Shown one piece after another: positions 15,071-27,102 of a stretch of DNA of 64,000 nt. The position numbers and the translations under genes were made by a program. Position 1 is the first letter of the stretch. Each line of letters starts with the position of its first letter. Under the pieces are notes generated by a model that ran no database searches, was not told the DNA's origin, and saw only the letters and a program-made list of their open reading frames with translations. The stretch comes from Spirogloea muscicola (taxonomy: Eukaryota > Streptophyta > Zygnematophyceae > Spirogloeales > Spirogloeaceae), in the NCBI GenBank assembly GCA_009602725.1, contig WELB01000010.1:442027-506026 (forward strand). The letters run 5' to 3'.

Positions 15071-17340
15071 GGGTGTTTTACAGCCGCAAGTGACAATCAA
15101 GAGGACAGATCAGATATAGAGACATAGAGTCAAGCCTAGCTCTGCTCCACAGCCGCCACAACTTGTGCAGCTTGTCAGAAGCAACATGGCCTGCCTCGTC
15201 GAGGTAGCTACTAGCTACACTGCAACCCAAAATCGACTGTGCCCGCTTGTTCAGAAAGGATCCTAGCGACTTGCACCACTCCTGCTTGTTTTGGAAAGGG
15301 TATGGGGTCACAACCATTGCGAAGGGCGAGAGACGATGACTGCAAAGGTGATGTTCTGCAACAGTGGTCACAAGGCCTGAAAGATGCAGCGGCTGTGAGC
15401 GATGCAGCAAAACAGAGCAGTAGCTGCAAGGGCTGCGCAGCTACCAAAGTAGGGGTGCCGGCAAACTCGTACAAGAGCCTGACATTTTGCCCCTGCCTTA
15501 CAGTTTGGCCCTGCCTATGGTGGAGGACAACCTGAGAGGGATAGCAACGCGGCACATTAGGAGGGCCGGGTGGTGACGCCCAGATAGCCAATTCCTCGAG
15601 CAAGTCACTGTAAGGCGGGAGGACAAGGTGGGTGAAGCTGACAAGGTTGTCGATGAAATGTTGGAGGACGATGCCAGCACATGACAGCAGTGGCCCAGTC
15701 GGCCTGGAGGTGCACGAAGGCTGAGCATAAGCCGGCAGCAGGTTCTTCTAGCCATGTGCCTGTGGCTTTGGCAAGGCCAACACACTGCACGCTTCATGCC
15801 GCTACTTAGGTGCGCTAGTCTTGCCGTACATCGCTCGGAAGAATGAGACAGTTGACAAGGAGGCGCAGAGCTCCACCAGCATAGCGCCAGCATAATAGAA
15901 GGTAATAAGAGCACCACAGACAATAGAAGGCCACCCAACCACTCAGATCGTGCTTCCACTCAGTCCCATATGCTATAAAGGCCGCCTCCCCTCAACTCTC
16001 ACTGGTGCTCAAACGAGAACCAGTGAGAGCGGAGCGTTGAGTGCAAGTGGTCGCCATGTGACCGTGGAGCACGCCTGACGGCTAGAAGATGACCTCCACT
16101 GTAGTGAGTCCTAGTAGGGCTGATGCACGCCACGCCCAACTGGGTGTCTGCAGGCACGTCGAAGGCTGGTAGCAAGTACCTAGAGTATGTCCAAGGGCAG
16201 GTGCCCAGGCATCAAGTATAAGCAGACCCGCAAGAAGGTGGTGATCTTTGCCGCGTTGCCTCCAAGGTCCGTGAGAGCATACCACAAGCATAGCACAAGC
16301 GGACCACCAATGACCCCTCCTCTTGCTGCATTGCAGGACTCCTTGTCGCATGTCGGCTTCCATGTCACCTACTTTCAGATGCGGCTGGGTGTTTGCATTT
16401 GGAGCTCCTATAGAGCCAGTTAAGTGTCGGAGTCCTCCAAATAGGAAGACCACGGAGCTTGCTGGCGTGGGCGAAGCTGAAGCACGCCTGAGAGAGGCAC
16501 CGCTAGTGAATTTGCTGCTGCCTGGCGGCCCAAACGGCGGCGTTCCCAAAGTGGTCCGTTGGCAGCCGGATCGTTGTGGTCAGTCAAGAGCTTGTTCTAA
16601 CGCCGGCCTTGACCACTATTCGTGCCTGAGCTGCCGACCTGGACCTTCTAGCCTCTCTGCAGGAATCAGTTGCCCCTCAGGAGCAATACTCCTCGGTGGG
16701 CATGGCTGCATTTGCGCCGTGATCTATGCCCAGTGGGGACAGGATCGAAGACAAAAGCCAGGACGAGAGTAGCTGGAACACTACGTCCTATTCGGCCGCC
16801 TTGACTCGGCAGCCCCAATCAGGAAGTGCTGGCCGCTCCAAACAGGAAGTCAGTGCAAGCCTGCTACTATGTCACGGTGCGCGGAGCTCCGCTGGGCGTG
16901 CGACCGCGGGGGAGGAAGGGGAGGGGGGGTGACCCAAGCTATCGGCTATTGTGGCGGTTCGGCTACTCCTGCGGCGTGTTGGTGGCGCAGCTGGAGTGCC
17001 GCGGAGCGGGCGGCGGTGGCGGCGGCGGCGGCAAGAGCGGCCATGGTCGCGAGGACGGGGGCGAGCGGCCGCCCGGGAGGTGCAATCATGAGGATCGTGG
17101 TTGGCGAGGGGCCTCTCGGCGACGATGCCTTCTAGTTGACTTACCCCGACTGTTGAGGCTGTGGAGCTATCAACGCGTGTCCATGGGCGGCGACTTTCAC
17201 GGCCTCTGCCACCTGGCTTCGTGGTAGCCACCTGAGATGGAGTCCATTGACTTCCTGATGGGGTGCGGAAAAGAAGGTGGCGAGGTCCACAGTGCATTTC
17301 CCCCCGTATTGCGGCGCCCATGTCACCTCGCGCGCACCAA
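15071..17340. other. Unassigned region with short minus and plus frames
   Basis: A minus-strand frame at 15603-15211 (130 codons, containing LLCFAASLTAAASFRPCDHCC) and overlapping frames at 15959-15498 and 16549-16082 are open but match no family I know. A plus-strand GC-rich stretch around 16880-17135 encodes mainly alanine and glycine runs. I cannot support a gene here; the composition resembles old, shuffled element sequence. Confidence 0.35.
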
Positions 17341-17350
17341 TGCGGCACTT

Positions 17351-17432
17351 CTTTCTTTGGCTATGGACATTGTCCATTCTTTTTGGGGTTGGCTTTGCCA
17401 GCCCCTCTTCTTTATGGGCGAGCTCTTCTACA
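17351..17432 (+). repeat. LINE tail hairpin repeat, family A (variant with GGTTGGCTTTGCCAGCC)
   Basis: Carries the tail CATTGTCCATTCTTTTTGG, then GGTTGGCTTTGCCAGCC, then ATGGGCGAGC. Other copies of this variant are at about 56594-56685 (plus) and 44206-44280 (minus). The two halves of the core can pair as a small stem. Confidence 0.75.
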
Positions 17433-17644
17433 ATGCAGCCACGCGAGTCGAGGTTCTCGCGGAATAGTGAGTCTGCGCCGTCCGCTACGCTGTCGCGAGA
17501 CTTCCCATCGGTGGCCGATTGATGTCAATTCGACAAGGCATGTGAGGTGGCTACACACACGTGGACATCTGGGGCACGTCAACTATCAGTTTAACTTTGG
17601 GAAAACTCACGAAAACGGCACCTCCAGCTCAGCTCCGGTCAGGA

Positions 17645-17830
17645 AAGCTGCGTATCTGCCGCTGAGCCGTAGATCTGGTATAAGAGGGGCAGGCACCATC
17701 CTGCCGCCCAAAGCGCTCGAAAAGTCAAGAAGAAGGCGCATCTGCCGCCGGGCCGAAGTCTGGCATCGGCGGCGGGCTGACCTCATCCTACCGCCCGAGC
17801 CGCTCAAAGAAGCCCGAAGAGAAGCCGAAA
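17645..17830 (+). repeat. Two-unit diverged tandem duplication, unit about 90 bases
   Basis: Unit 1 starts near 17648 (GCGTATCTGCCGCTGAGCCG) and unit 2 near 17738 (GCGCATCTGCCGCCGGGCCG). Both then contain CATCCTRCCGCCC and end in GCTCRAARAAG-type sequence. The similarity is clear but imperfect. No function is apparent. Confidence 0.6.
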
Positions 17831-17869
17831 AGCCCTATCCGATGCCCGCTTCGATGCGTGTGACCCACA

Positions 17870-18015
17870 TTAACGAGTGATTGGGGGTACCGGCCAGGCT
17901 TGCGGCGGGTAAGGTAGGTAGTGGGAGAATGATTGATTCAAGCTTACACTGGCCTTGGGGATCAAGGGTGGAGGGGGAACCAAAATGGGCCAAAAAGCCC
18001 GTTCTAACAAAACAA
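17870..18015 (-). repeat. Dispersed repeat shared with 29175-29320
   Basis: Read on the minus strand this gives a run of GGCCCATTTTGGTTCCCC, then AGTGTA, then CCCACTACCTACC, closely paralleling the plus strand at 29175-29320 (GGCCCATTTGGGTTCCCC ... CCACTACCTACC). It is likely a further retroelement remnant. Confidence 0.55.
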
Positions 18016-18094
18016 TTCCATTCTTTCTGACTGAGGAGAAGCGAGCGGAGAGCTGGGACCGAGCACTTCGACTCTGTCCAGTCTCTTCCCTTCA

Positions 18095-18200
18095 GCAGAT
18101 TCGCCGCCGCCGCCGCCGCCGCCGTCGCTGCTGTCGTCGTCGCTGCCGCTCTTGCCGCCGCCGTCGTCGCTGCCGCTGCCGCGCCGCCGCCGCCACCGCT
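18095..18200 (+). repeat. GCC/GTC trinucleotide microsatellite
   Basis: A run of GCC interleaved with GTC and CTG triplets over about 100 bases. Open frames on both strands here (polyarginine, polyalanine) are by-products of the repeat. Flanking sequence has no recognisable gene. Confidence 0.8.
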
Positions 18201-18464
18201 GATTAACCAGCGGGCATCGAGCGCGCCACCCGGACGTGCCAAGAAGGCACGGGCAGGCGAACTGGACCAGACTGCTGCTAAAGAGCCTGCTACTGACGAA
18301 CCTCGTTGACCGGTACGTAAACCGGCACGTTGGCAAGGAACACTTGTTCTTGCTCGACTTGACGCTCCGAACATAGTCTCGGAAGCCGTCTATTTTGTGG
18401 TACTCACATCAGTACTTTGTGCGGTGGTTATATTGAGTGCATCCTTGCAAACCTCCGTACTAAG

Positions 18465-18645
18465 GATGACTCTTCATTGGGCGTCACTCGAGTTTCCGGG
18501 CACTAAGACCCTCAAGTGGGCGAACCTTGGTTGTTGGGGACTAAGACCCTCAATTGAGCAAACATTGGTTACCATGACTGAGACCCTTAATTGGGCGAAC
18601 TCGACTTACCATGCACCAGACCCTTTGGGGATCGTTATCTAGTTC
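18465..18645 (+). repeat. Minisatellite, about four units of 37-39 bases
   Basis: Units begin GACCCTCAAGTGGGCGAAC, GACCCTCAATTGAGCAAAC, GACCCTTAATTGGGCGAAC and GACCCTTTGGGG, each ending in an ACTAA / ACTGA / ACCA block. A weaker unit precedes them at about 18470. It is an imperfect tandem array in non-coding sequence. Confidence 0.7.
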
Positions 18646-18649
18646 TGGA

Positions 18650-20135
18650 TCTGGTTCATTGCATTGCTTGGTTGATTGCTTGGTGTCTCCACCGACTTAC
18701 CACTAATCTGAAATCATCCATCACAAGGTCGAGTTATCTTATCATGCCGTTTCTAGGCTGTCTATCTGTACATGTTCCTGATTCCAAACAAAGGACTACC
18801 TCATTTTCTCGCTTTTCACTTCCATTTACAATGTGTTGCGTTGCCGGCCTCTGACGTCTCACCTGTATTCCATACATATCTGCCATATCGACCTGCCGAT
18901 CACTACTGTGTGGCACGACAACGCCCCCCCAAAGCCGCCGCCTCCGCCGCGGCTGCGCTCGCGCACCATGGCTTCCGCGAGCCTCACGGCCATGACCCCG
19001 CCCGCCTGTGCTCGCATTGCACCAGCGCCTGCTCCCTATTGACACCAATATATATGGCACGCAAGAACACTTCACTGCGCTCATGCAGATAGATGTGATA
19101 CACAGCACATTGCGAGGTCCTTGCTGAGCACCATATAAGGACCCAAGAGCTGAGTATGACTGTCTGTCCACTTGCACAGGAGCTAGAGGACTGGTGGAGG
19201 ACGGTTCTCGTTGTTGGAGCGCATTCTGCTGGAAATTGGTGATAGTGCCCAAGGTCGCTGATAACTGCCCACGCGACAATGGAGTAGGGCAGAGTGCCGG
19301 CATGTCCTGAGGTCCGTCCTTCACAGGTTGCCGGCTAGCTTTGTCGTGGTGGCCGCTCAACAGACGGATGGGTCACCCGTACCGAAGGGGGCGGCACGCT
19401 CACAGGCTGCAGGTCGTTAGTAGGGCGCGTGCTGGCACCACCTTCCGGAGCCGAGGAGCTTGCGTGCCCCTCGCAGGCAATAGGCAGGCATGGGGGGGTG
19501 CAAAGAAGGACTCTCTGAGGAGGCGATGGCTGTGAAAGGGAAGAAGAGAAGGAAGCACAATTGCCACGGGCGAAGGCCTCAAAGGGCCAGCCTAAATACG
19601 ACAATGTCCAGAGAGGAGAGGGCAGGCCACGAAACATTGGAGAAAGGTCGGGGGTTGGAGCAGGCACGGGGTGCCTTGTCTGGGGCATGGCTACTGTCCG
19701 ATGCCAGGCACACGTCTCAGTCTCCGCGAGTGAACGGAGAGTTGCGTTAGATCGAGAAAAGAAAGGACGCTTCCAGGAGAAGGCGGTGGCTGTGAAAGGC
19801 CAGCCCAGTAAAAGAGTAAACGAAGTCTGAAGGGTCCAGAGAAAAGCGCTAGAGCACAAGGGATCAAACAGCTACGAAGCACTTAGTGACCCCTCTGAGC
19901 AGCCGCAGGTCGGAGAAACTAATCTCCGGGTAGCGGGGAAGACTCATCCAGAAGAGCGCGATGGCAATAATTGGCCAGCCCAGAAAAAGAACGAAAGAAA
20001 GATATAAGGGGCCAGAAAAGCGCTAGGCACACGGCGACTCTAAGTGGCCACTGGGTGCCTGGTATCCCCTACTGAGCAGCTACAAAGAAACCAGTCTCTG
20101 GGTAGCGGGAAAACGTGTGTAATAAGAGATGGGGA
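18650..20135. other. Intergenic, retroelement tail debris
   Basis: No conserved gene is visible. Minus-strand copies of the hairpin core (GGCTGTGAAAGGCCAGCCC near 19790; related sequences near 19530, 19580 and 19970) and CTACGAAGCACTNAGTGACC-type blocks near 19875 belong to the 3' tails of the LINE families described elsewhere. A possible TATA-like ATATAAGG lies near 19133 without an obvious downstream gene. Confidence 0.5.
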
Positions 20136-20470
20136 AGCCATGTGTGGCCAAGTACGAAGGCAAGCACATTGACAAGTGTACGTCACCTGCTGCTAAGCTG
20201 ACCCGCTCAGTAACCACGAGTCAGCACATAGAGGTCGCTAACTGATGCTCGAATACCGGACGGCAATCGACAAGCTCTTGAACTACCAGCCAAGGCTCGA
20301 CCAGCTTTCTGATGCAACGCATGAGCCTGAGCTCGCTGTAGCGGGTAGCGGGGTGCCCGGTCCATAGCGCGAGGCAATCAAAGCGCGGACAGCACGCAGA
20401 TGCGACGCGTGTGCCATTTGACCGCTCAGCGAGACTGACAGGCGAATGGATGCGATACACCTGGGATCCG
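20136..20470 (-). mobile_element. 5'-truncated LINE fragment, family C coda and tail
   Basis: Minus-strand reading, with frame shifts, gives YRIRLSVSL, then ALHQKAGRALAG, then SDLYVLTRGY-like sequence, then the tail GAGCGGGTCAGC...GCTTGCCTTCGTACTTGGCC. This is the C-terminal end and 3' UTR of the same RLE-type non-LTR family seen at 41225-42680 and 48830-51660. It is decayed and non-functional. Confidence 0.7.
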
Positions 20471-20656
20471 TCGCGCCGCGGGCCGAGTCTCCGTATCTTC
20501 CGCCCGTCACCCCTACTCCCCGAAACACCGAAACCCCCACCCGGACGCCGCCCCGCGCCGCCTGCAAGCCGCCGCCGCCGCCTGCAGCGCGCGCGCTCGG
20601 TGGCCTGGCCGCGTCGCAGCCAGCCCGGCGTTCGGAGGGCGCGCCGCTTCTCCCTC

Positions 20657-20716
20657 CGTATGCACCTGGCTGGCTTTCACAACCGCTCGTTTACTATCGG
20701 CAGCCGCATTCTTCGT
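20657..20716 (+). repeat. LINE family D tail (CTGGCTGGCTTTCACAACCGCTC)
   Basis: Matches the dispersed TATGCACCTGGCTGG...CCGCTC...ATCGGCAGCCGCATTC tail. It lies about 180 bases upstream of the receptor-kinase start codon, so it may be in that gene's leader or promoter. Confidence 0.65.
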
Positions 20717-20894
20717 CTTGCCGGCCCTGCCCCATCACCCCGCCGCCTTCGACGCCATTGCCATCAAAACTGCATCTCGCCGCCCCTGCCGCCGCGTCGC
20801 CTTCCACTCGCGAGGGCGCCCGCTGCTCTCCTAGGCTGCCCCGCTGTCGAGCCACCCTGGTTGCCGCAGCCGGCGTCGCGGGAGGCAACGGGCC

Positions 20895-23800
20895 ATGAAG
20901 TCTCGGTGCCTCCTGTTGGCTACATTGCTGGCCGTGATGGCCGCCCAGGGGCTCGCGGATCCTGGTCTGTAAGAGCATCCTATGTTGTAGTAGGAGTGCA
21001 TCCTATCCCTCGCGGTCGCAAGTCAAGCTGATGTCAACTGGCTGGGGCAATCCATGGAACAACACTGTCATTGCCATACTGCTCGCGCTGCCATTGAATC
21101 GAAGAGCGGCAGGACGGCATAGGACGGCACGGCACTGCTGTTTACGTAGCTCCTCTTTTCTTCGTCACATTGGCACGGTGCTGATTCGCTTGCTGCCTTG
21201 ACCACCCGCCTACAGCAGGGAGCACGCTCATCAATTGCGGAGGGCCAGACTTCACAGACGTAGCACCCTATGCTCGCAACTGGACTGCTGACAGTAATTA
21301 TTCTGGCATCTCAGAGAAGACTGTTGTCTCGAACATCACCAACCTGGTCTTTGCAGGCTTGGAGCTGTACCAAACGGCCAAATATACTGACGCCTCCGTC
21401 CCTCTTTCGGTGCTTCCACATTCTATCCCCCCACACCTAATGCCTGAAGCTTCATGCTTGATCATTGCGGCCTCGCCATTGGCCCCGCGTGTGAATCTGA
21501 TGTCAAGGTCCCTACTTGGCACCACAATGCTAGCGCTCCATGATGTTTCTCAGTTGTTTTGATTCTTATAACTGGACATTTCATGTTCTTCACTATCACA
21601 CGCTTTGGTGCTGGGAGTGACCATGTTGGTTGTGTGCCAAGTGCAGGGCCAGACCTAGCCGTAGGATATGTTCCCAGACTGTAAATACAGTATATTCACG
21701 TACTTAGTCATTTCCAAGTCGAAGCTACCACAGAGCGACTCATCTCAGGCACCTCTTACATGTGCTTGCCTGCAGTATGCTATCTTCACCGATTTCGATC
21801 TGCAAACTTCCACCTTTTTGAGGAGCATTACTGAGGACCGCTACTTCATTCGCTTGCACTTTGCTGCTATCCAGCCCCAATCTGGAGCTTTCCCTGATCC
21901 CTCCAAGGCCCTTTTAACGTCACTGCCACCTATCCCAGCCATGAGAGTGGTTCCTACATCACAATGCCCTTGCTCAGCTATTATAATGTCACTCAGCAAG
22001 CATCTGCGCAGGTAAGCTCGTGAGAGATTGCCCTGCGCTGGACCAAGTGCCTCTATCACTTTGCTTGCTGCTCCTGGCTCCTGTCCTGAAGATACTACTT
22101 GCCGGTGTTACAGTCCAACGGAGACGCGCTGGCAGTGGCCATCATGGAGGAATTTTCCCTTCCCCTGGGTGTCCATATTGTTCGCAATGGATTATTAGTC
22201 ACTTCAAGCCAGATGCTCAATATCACTTTCACTCCCATCGCTGACTCCTTCGCCTTTGTGAATGGCATCGAGCTGGTGCCTTCTGATAAAGACCTCTATA
22301 ATCAGCAACCCCGTCTTGCATCCAACCACAGACGTACAAAAGAGATCAGTGGCAAGGTTTGTGCTGATCATTCACGCACTGAGTTTACGAGGTTGGAATG
22401 TGCTGCACGACATTCAGTAGCATGGTGGCCTGCAATCTCCGCAAGTTTGTGCATGTCCTGTACCCTTAATGTCAGCCGTCTGTGTTAGCCTGGGTGGTCG
22501 AAGAAGGTGACGCTGATGAGGAGGACTTCTGCGTTCCTCCCTTTCCTTCACTGTGTCCAGCCATTGAAGCGTGAATACAGGCTAAATTGCGGTGGACTTA
22601 GTGTATCTTCTACTTCCGACAAGTTGTACCGAACATGGACAAAGAATGATGCGGACTTCCTCGACCCTCTTCCGGATATAGTCTTCCTTGAAGGTGGTAT
22701 TGGTGGAGCTATTCCACTTCCACAACTTGGGCGTCAAATTGGTGCGGCGAATATGACGGCAAATCGCTCTACCACGACATCACGAGACCACAACACCACG
22801 CTACCACAACACTTGATAGTGACCACTCCAATACGCAACACGGACGCTCCTCCGTATTACACGCCGTTGTAAGCTTCCTATGATGGGCATTTTATGAATC
22901 ATCATGCCATGCTCAGATGGATAACTAAGAATGTGAGCAAGTTATGCTGACATTACAACTCACAATAATTGCAAAATTTCACGCTGGTATGGCTAGCCAT
23001 CTGAAGGTCCCCATACTACATCCCTTGACATCTGCAGAGCTGTCGCCCAGAGTGACCGCAGCTTTCCAGCACTTGATGCGTCCCAGCTCACCTACAGATT
23101 CCCTCTTGACGATGGCTGGCATTATCTTGTCCGAATTATCTTCAGCGAGAATGTGTATTCATTGCCAAATCAGCGCGTGATGAATGTCTTCCTTGATAAG
23201 GTCTTTGTTGGAGAAGTAAGTGCCTGCAGTCAATGTGAAGTTGATCAGAAATAGTTGTTCCTTCTATGCTCTTGCTTGCCATCATCGGAGTAGCTGGTGA
23301 AGATGGATGGAGGACGATAGAAATAGAACATGGCATTGCTACTGCATACAGTTGCTCTTGTTTTGTACTTCAGATTGGCTTTGCAGCCAATTCTGACACC
23401 TCATCAACCAGTCCTCCCGCAGTTTGACATTGCCAAATTGGCGGGGAAGAACAGCGTCTATGTGAGAGATTTTGTTGTTAGCCTTCCTGTGGGACAGAGT
23501 TCCATGCGACTTGATATTCGCATTTCTAATAAGTCCATGGTGCGCAAAAGCCAGGTTGCGTCTGCTTCGTGAATTTGACATGCAAGAAGTGAAGCTTGTT
23601 CTGATGACACTCGAACCTAGCTTATGAATCATACCTACTGCTTGTGTACACCACTGCTTTCTGCAATTTGCTGCAGGTGAATGATGTGGCGGTATCGGGC
23701 ATCGAAATTATGAGGCTTGATACAGGGAGACCGGATAAGGACTATATCAGCACACCCCCTCCTCTTGGCACACCAGCTCCATCTCCAAGTGGCCCCCCCC

Positions 23801-26800
23801 CCACTAGGCGGACCAGCTCCATCTATTGCAACGGCCCCTCCTCCTGGCACGCCCGCTCCTTTAGCCAGTGCCCCAGCTCCTGGCTCACCCGCTCTTCATC
23901 CTGCGGCCCCTCCTCATACCTCATTTGCCCCTTCGATACCAAGCGCCAATCCTCCTGCTGAGACACCAGCTTCTCCTACTCGAACCTCTCCTCCTCCTGC
24001 GGGCACACCGGCTCCTCCTAAAGGGCCGCAGGGGAAGAGCTCTAGCTCAGCAGCCGTGATTGGGGGGGCGATTGGAGGAGTGGCAGTGGCGCTTATTCTC
24101 GCCACACTTTCATATTACTGCTGCATCAGAAAGCGCAAGCAGGATAAGCATTCACTTTCTGAACTCTCAAAGCCATCAACCTCCAGAAGGACCCCCCCCT
24201 CCTTTCCTGGCAAAGGGCACAAGACGCTGCCTGGTGAGCTCTGGTCAGCGCAAACCAAATGTGATTTGCGTGCAGGATTGATTCAGAGCAAGCATTCACA
24301 TGTCAAGTATGTGCCTGTGGTGTGAAGTCCGACATTTTTATAAAATGTGACAGAAGTGCATCAAGGCCAACTATACAAGATGCAGCCATTGTAGGTACAG
24401 GCTTATGGCAAGGCCTGATGGGGTTGCATAAGCATGCTAGTGACCTGTGGTTGGAATTGCATCCTTCCTGCAAGCTTGTCTGGCCACTTTTACAGAGATG
24501 GACGTAGAAACTTTGTTATGCAAACAGGACAGCTTCATGTGCTAACTGGAACTTGCGCGGGTATAGAGACAGGCAAGCAAATTGGGAGAGAGTTCTTGCT
24601 CCAGGAGCTAGTTCTGGCTACCAATGACTTCGCCGACGATTTGTTGCTCGGTGTTGGCGGGTTTGGCAAGGTTTTCAAGGTAAGGGTGTGCTCATGACGT
24701 TGCAGATCTTTGTCAAGGCAACGTCCAACCTGTTGCTATAAAGACTGGCTCCTTAGCAGCTTATGCACTAGCCGCTTACGATCCGTAGCACTAGCAGCAC
24801 TAGCAGCTTATGTTCCACCCCACCCCAATTGACCATCGCTCACTTTGAAGGGCCACCATGCTGCAGGGTGTTCTAGAAGATGGCACAAAGGTTGCCGTGA
24901 AAAGGTGCAGCCCTGATTCTCGCCAGGGCATTGTGGAGTTCCATACAGAAATCAAGCTGCTCTCCCAGCTAAGGCACCGTCACCTTGTGTCTCTGATTGG
25001 CTATTGCGAGGAGGGTTTGGAGAAGTTACTTGTGTACGACTTCATGTCGAATGGCGTCCTACGGTCTCACCTTTATGGTAAGTATTTGTTGGTTGACTGT
25101 TACCCTGCTTGTTGCAGTCTTCAACTACAGGGCAAGACTTGAGCGTCCTTCGTCCCAAGCAGCAGACTTCTTGACAGAAGAAAACACTGCATCTAGCTAG
25201 ATTCACCCATCCATGTATCTTGGGACTGGCAGGCACGGATGCGGTCTTACACAACGTCCTTTCCTGGAAGCAGCGCCTTGAGATCTGCATTGGGGCTGCC
25301 CGTGGTCTTCACTACCTTCACACTGGTGCTGCTCAGAGCATCATCCATCGTGACATCAAGGTGTTGCTTCTCAATTTCAATGTTTTGCCGTCTGGGCTCT
25401 CATGTACCCAGTGCTTTGGAGCATAGCTGTGGATCTACGTGATTCACCAGTATGTAGACAGTGGCGCTTTCTCTTACCTAGTCATCCACGACTTGAGGAA
25501 GCAGGCTGCACAGCTTTGCAAGTTCAGAACAAGGTTGAGTAACCCCTTTGTCTTTTGGGGGGCTGGCAAAGCAGAGCACAAATATCCTACTGGATGACAA
25601 CTTTGTGGCAAAGGTCGCTGATTTTGGTCTCTCGCGTATTGGACCCGGCTTGGGCAATCCCAATGTAATGTCCTATATATCCAACTCTCGAAGAGGTGGG
25701 TTGCAGTTGTGGTGCCCATTCGTCACACCATGGGGCTTGATCATGATGAGGCATGCTGGTAATCAATGTTAACTTACTAAGAGTCTGCATATAGTTGATA
25801 CATCAATTCGCCTTCTTTGCTTCACCCGTCAATGCCCAGGTGAGCACAGTCGTGGCAGGCAGTGTGGGATACCTCGATCCCGAATACTTGTGCAGGTATT
25901 CATTATGGAGCTCAGTAAGCCTGAAAAGCTGCATATGTATATACAATCTTGTACAGTACAGGTTCCCGTGTAGGGACAGCATTCATAGGAATGATCATAG
26001 CTTTGTAGGAAATATATGCACCTCAGCTGGCGACGTGACCAGGCAATGGTTGCTCACAATGATAAGCAATCCCTGCTTGGTTTGTTTTTCTGGTCTCATT
26101 GCAGTCTTCTGTTAAATGAGAAGTCAGACGTGTACAGCTTTGGAGTTGTGCTGCTGGAAGTCATCTGTGCAAGGGCACCAATCAACACCGAGATTTCAGA
26201 TCAGCTTACACTTGTCAAATCAGTAAAGCCATGAACTCAAACTGACATTTTCACGACTACCAGTAGCAAAGTGAAGGCAGGGGCAGAATTTTGGTTTTGC
26301 TCTGGTGTGGCGAAGCATCTGTCAGTGGACTTCAAGGCTGTCCCTCAGAACACTCCTCAATTTTGCAGGTCCAGAACCTCATGAAGCACAAAATGCTGGA
26401 CCAGATGCCAGATACCAAGATGGCTGGCACTTATCAGTGGGCGTCCATGAAGAAAGTGGTGGAGCTGGCGCTCAAGTGCGTCTCCTATGACAGCTCAAAT
26501 CGTCCACCCATGAGTGACGTCCTTTGGAACTTGGAGAGTGCGCTCTTGCTGCAGGTAACAGGACAGGAACTATTGGCCATTAGCGTGCTTTCTTTGTGCT
26601 CGCCCTTTGTCAACTGGAGTGCTTGCCTTTTGTCAATGTGAAAGAAGTGCCAACACGTGGCAGGCTGGGTGAGTCAGACATTCAGTAAGATAAGGAGTGT
26701 AAGTTAGTCACTAGAGATGTCCCTCTCAGTCCCTTGCCTTCAGGTGCTGATGATGTAACAACCAAGGACTGCACAGCAGCTCTGATGCAACAAAAATAGC

Positions 26801-27102
26801 TATCCTGATTGTGATAGATGCTGGACAGAAGGCAACTAGGTTGCCGCTTTTCTCTAATTTTCTTTAAAGTGTTGCTCAGTAAGGAAGTGTGGGTGGATTT
26901 GCAGGAGGCAGACAGCGCTGGCAATGAGTCGGAGCCTACGATCATCGTTAGGCAGGATGGCATGTGGCCGAAGTTCCAGGACGATCGCAGCACATACATT
27001 CAAGTAAGCTATGGCTCCGTCCCTGGCCGCCGTGACCCAGTCTCTGTAGACAACAGCAGGGTGTCTCTGGAGGACGTCAGCGTGATCCTCCATGGCAGAT
27101 AG
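20895..27102 (+). CDS. Malectin-like receptor kinase, CrRLK1L (FERONIA/THESEUS) type
   Basis: Plasma-membrane receptor kinase; CrRLK1L proteins sense cell-wall state and RALF peptides. Exon 1 (20895-20964) encodes signal peptide [19 protein letters not shown]. Malectin-like exons carry [13 protein letters not shown] (from 21219), [12 protein letters not shown] (21776-22011), [17 protein letters not shown] (from 22114), [24 protein letters not shown] (23037-23215) and GIEIMRL (from 23677). A proline-rich linker and membrane helix (near 24055-24130) follow. Kinase exons splice cleanly: 24573-24679 ([10 protein letters not shown]), 24867-25077 (VAVKR lysine), 25233-25360 (HRDIK), 25575-25664 (VADFGLS), 25840-25895 (GYLDPEY), 26105-26222, 26369-26554, 26905-27102. 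The catalytic Lys, HRD and DFG are all present. Oddities: the ectodomain frame slips near 21905 and at the C10 run 23793-23802, so several ectodomain boundaries are unresolved. A functional gene with sequencing indels is likelier than a pseudogene. Confidence 0.88.

Noticed and set aside
17835-18374. 179-codon minus-strand frame with alanine/threonine runs
   Set aside because: Produced by the GCC/GTC microsatellite at 18095-18200.
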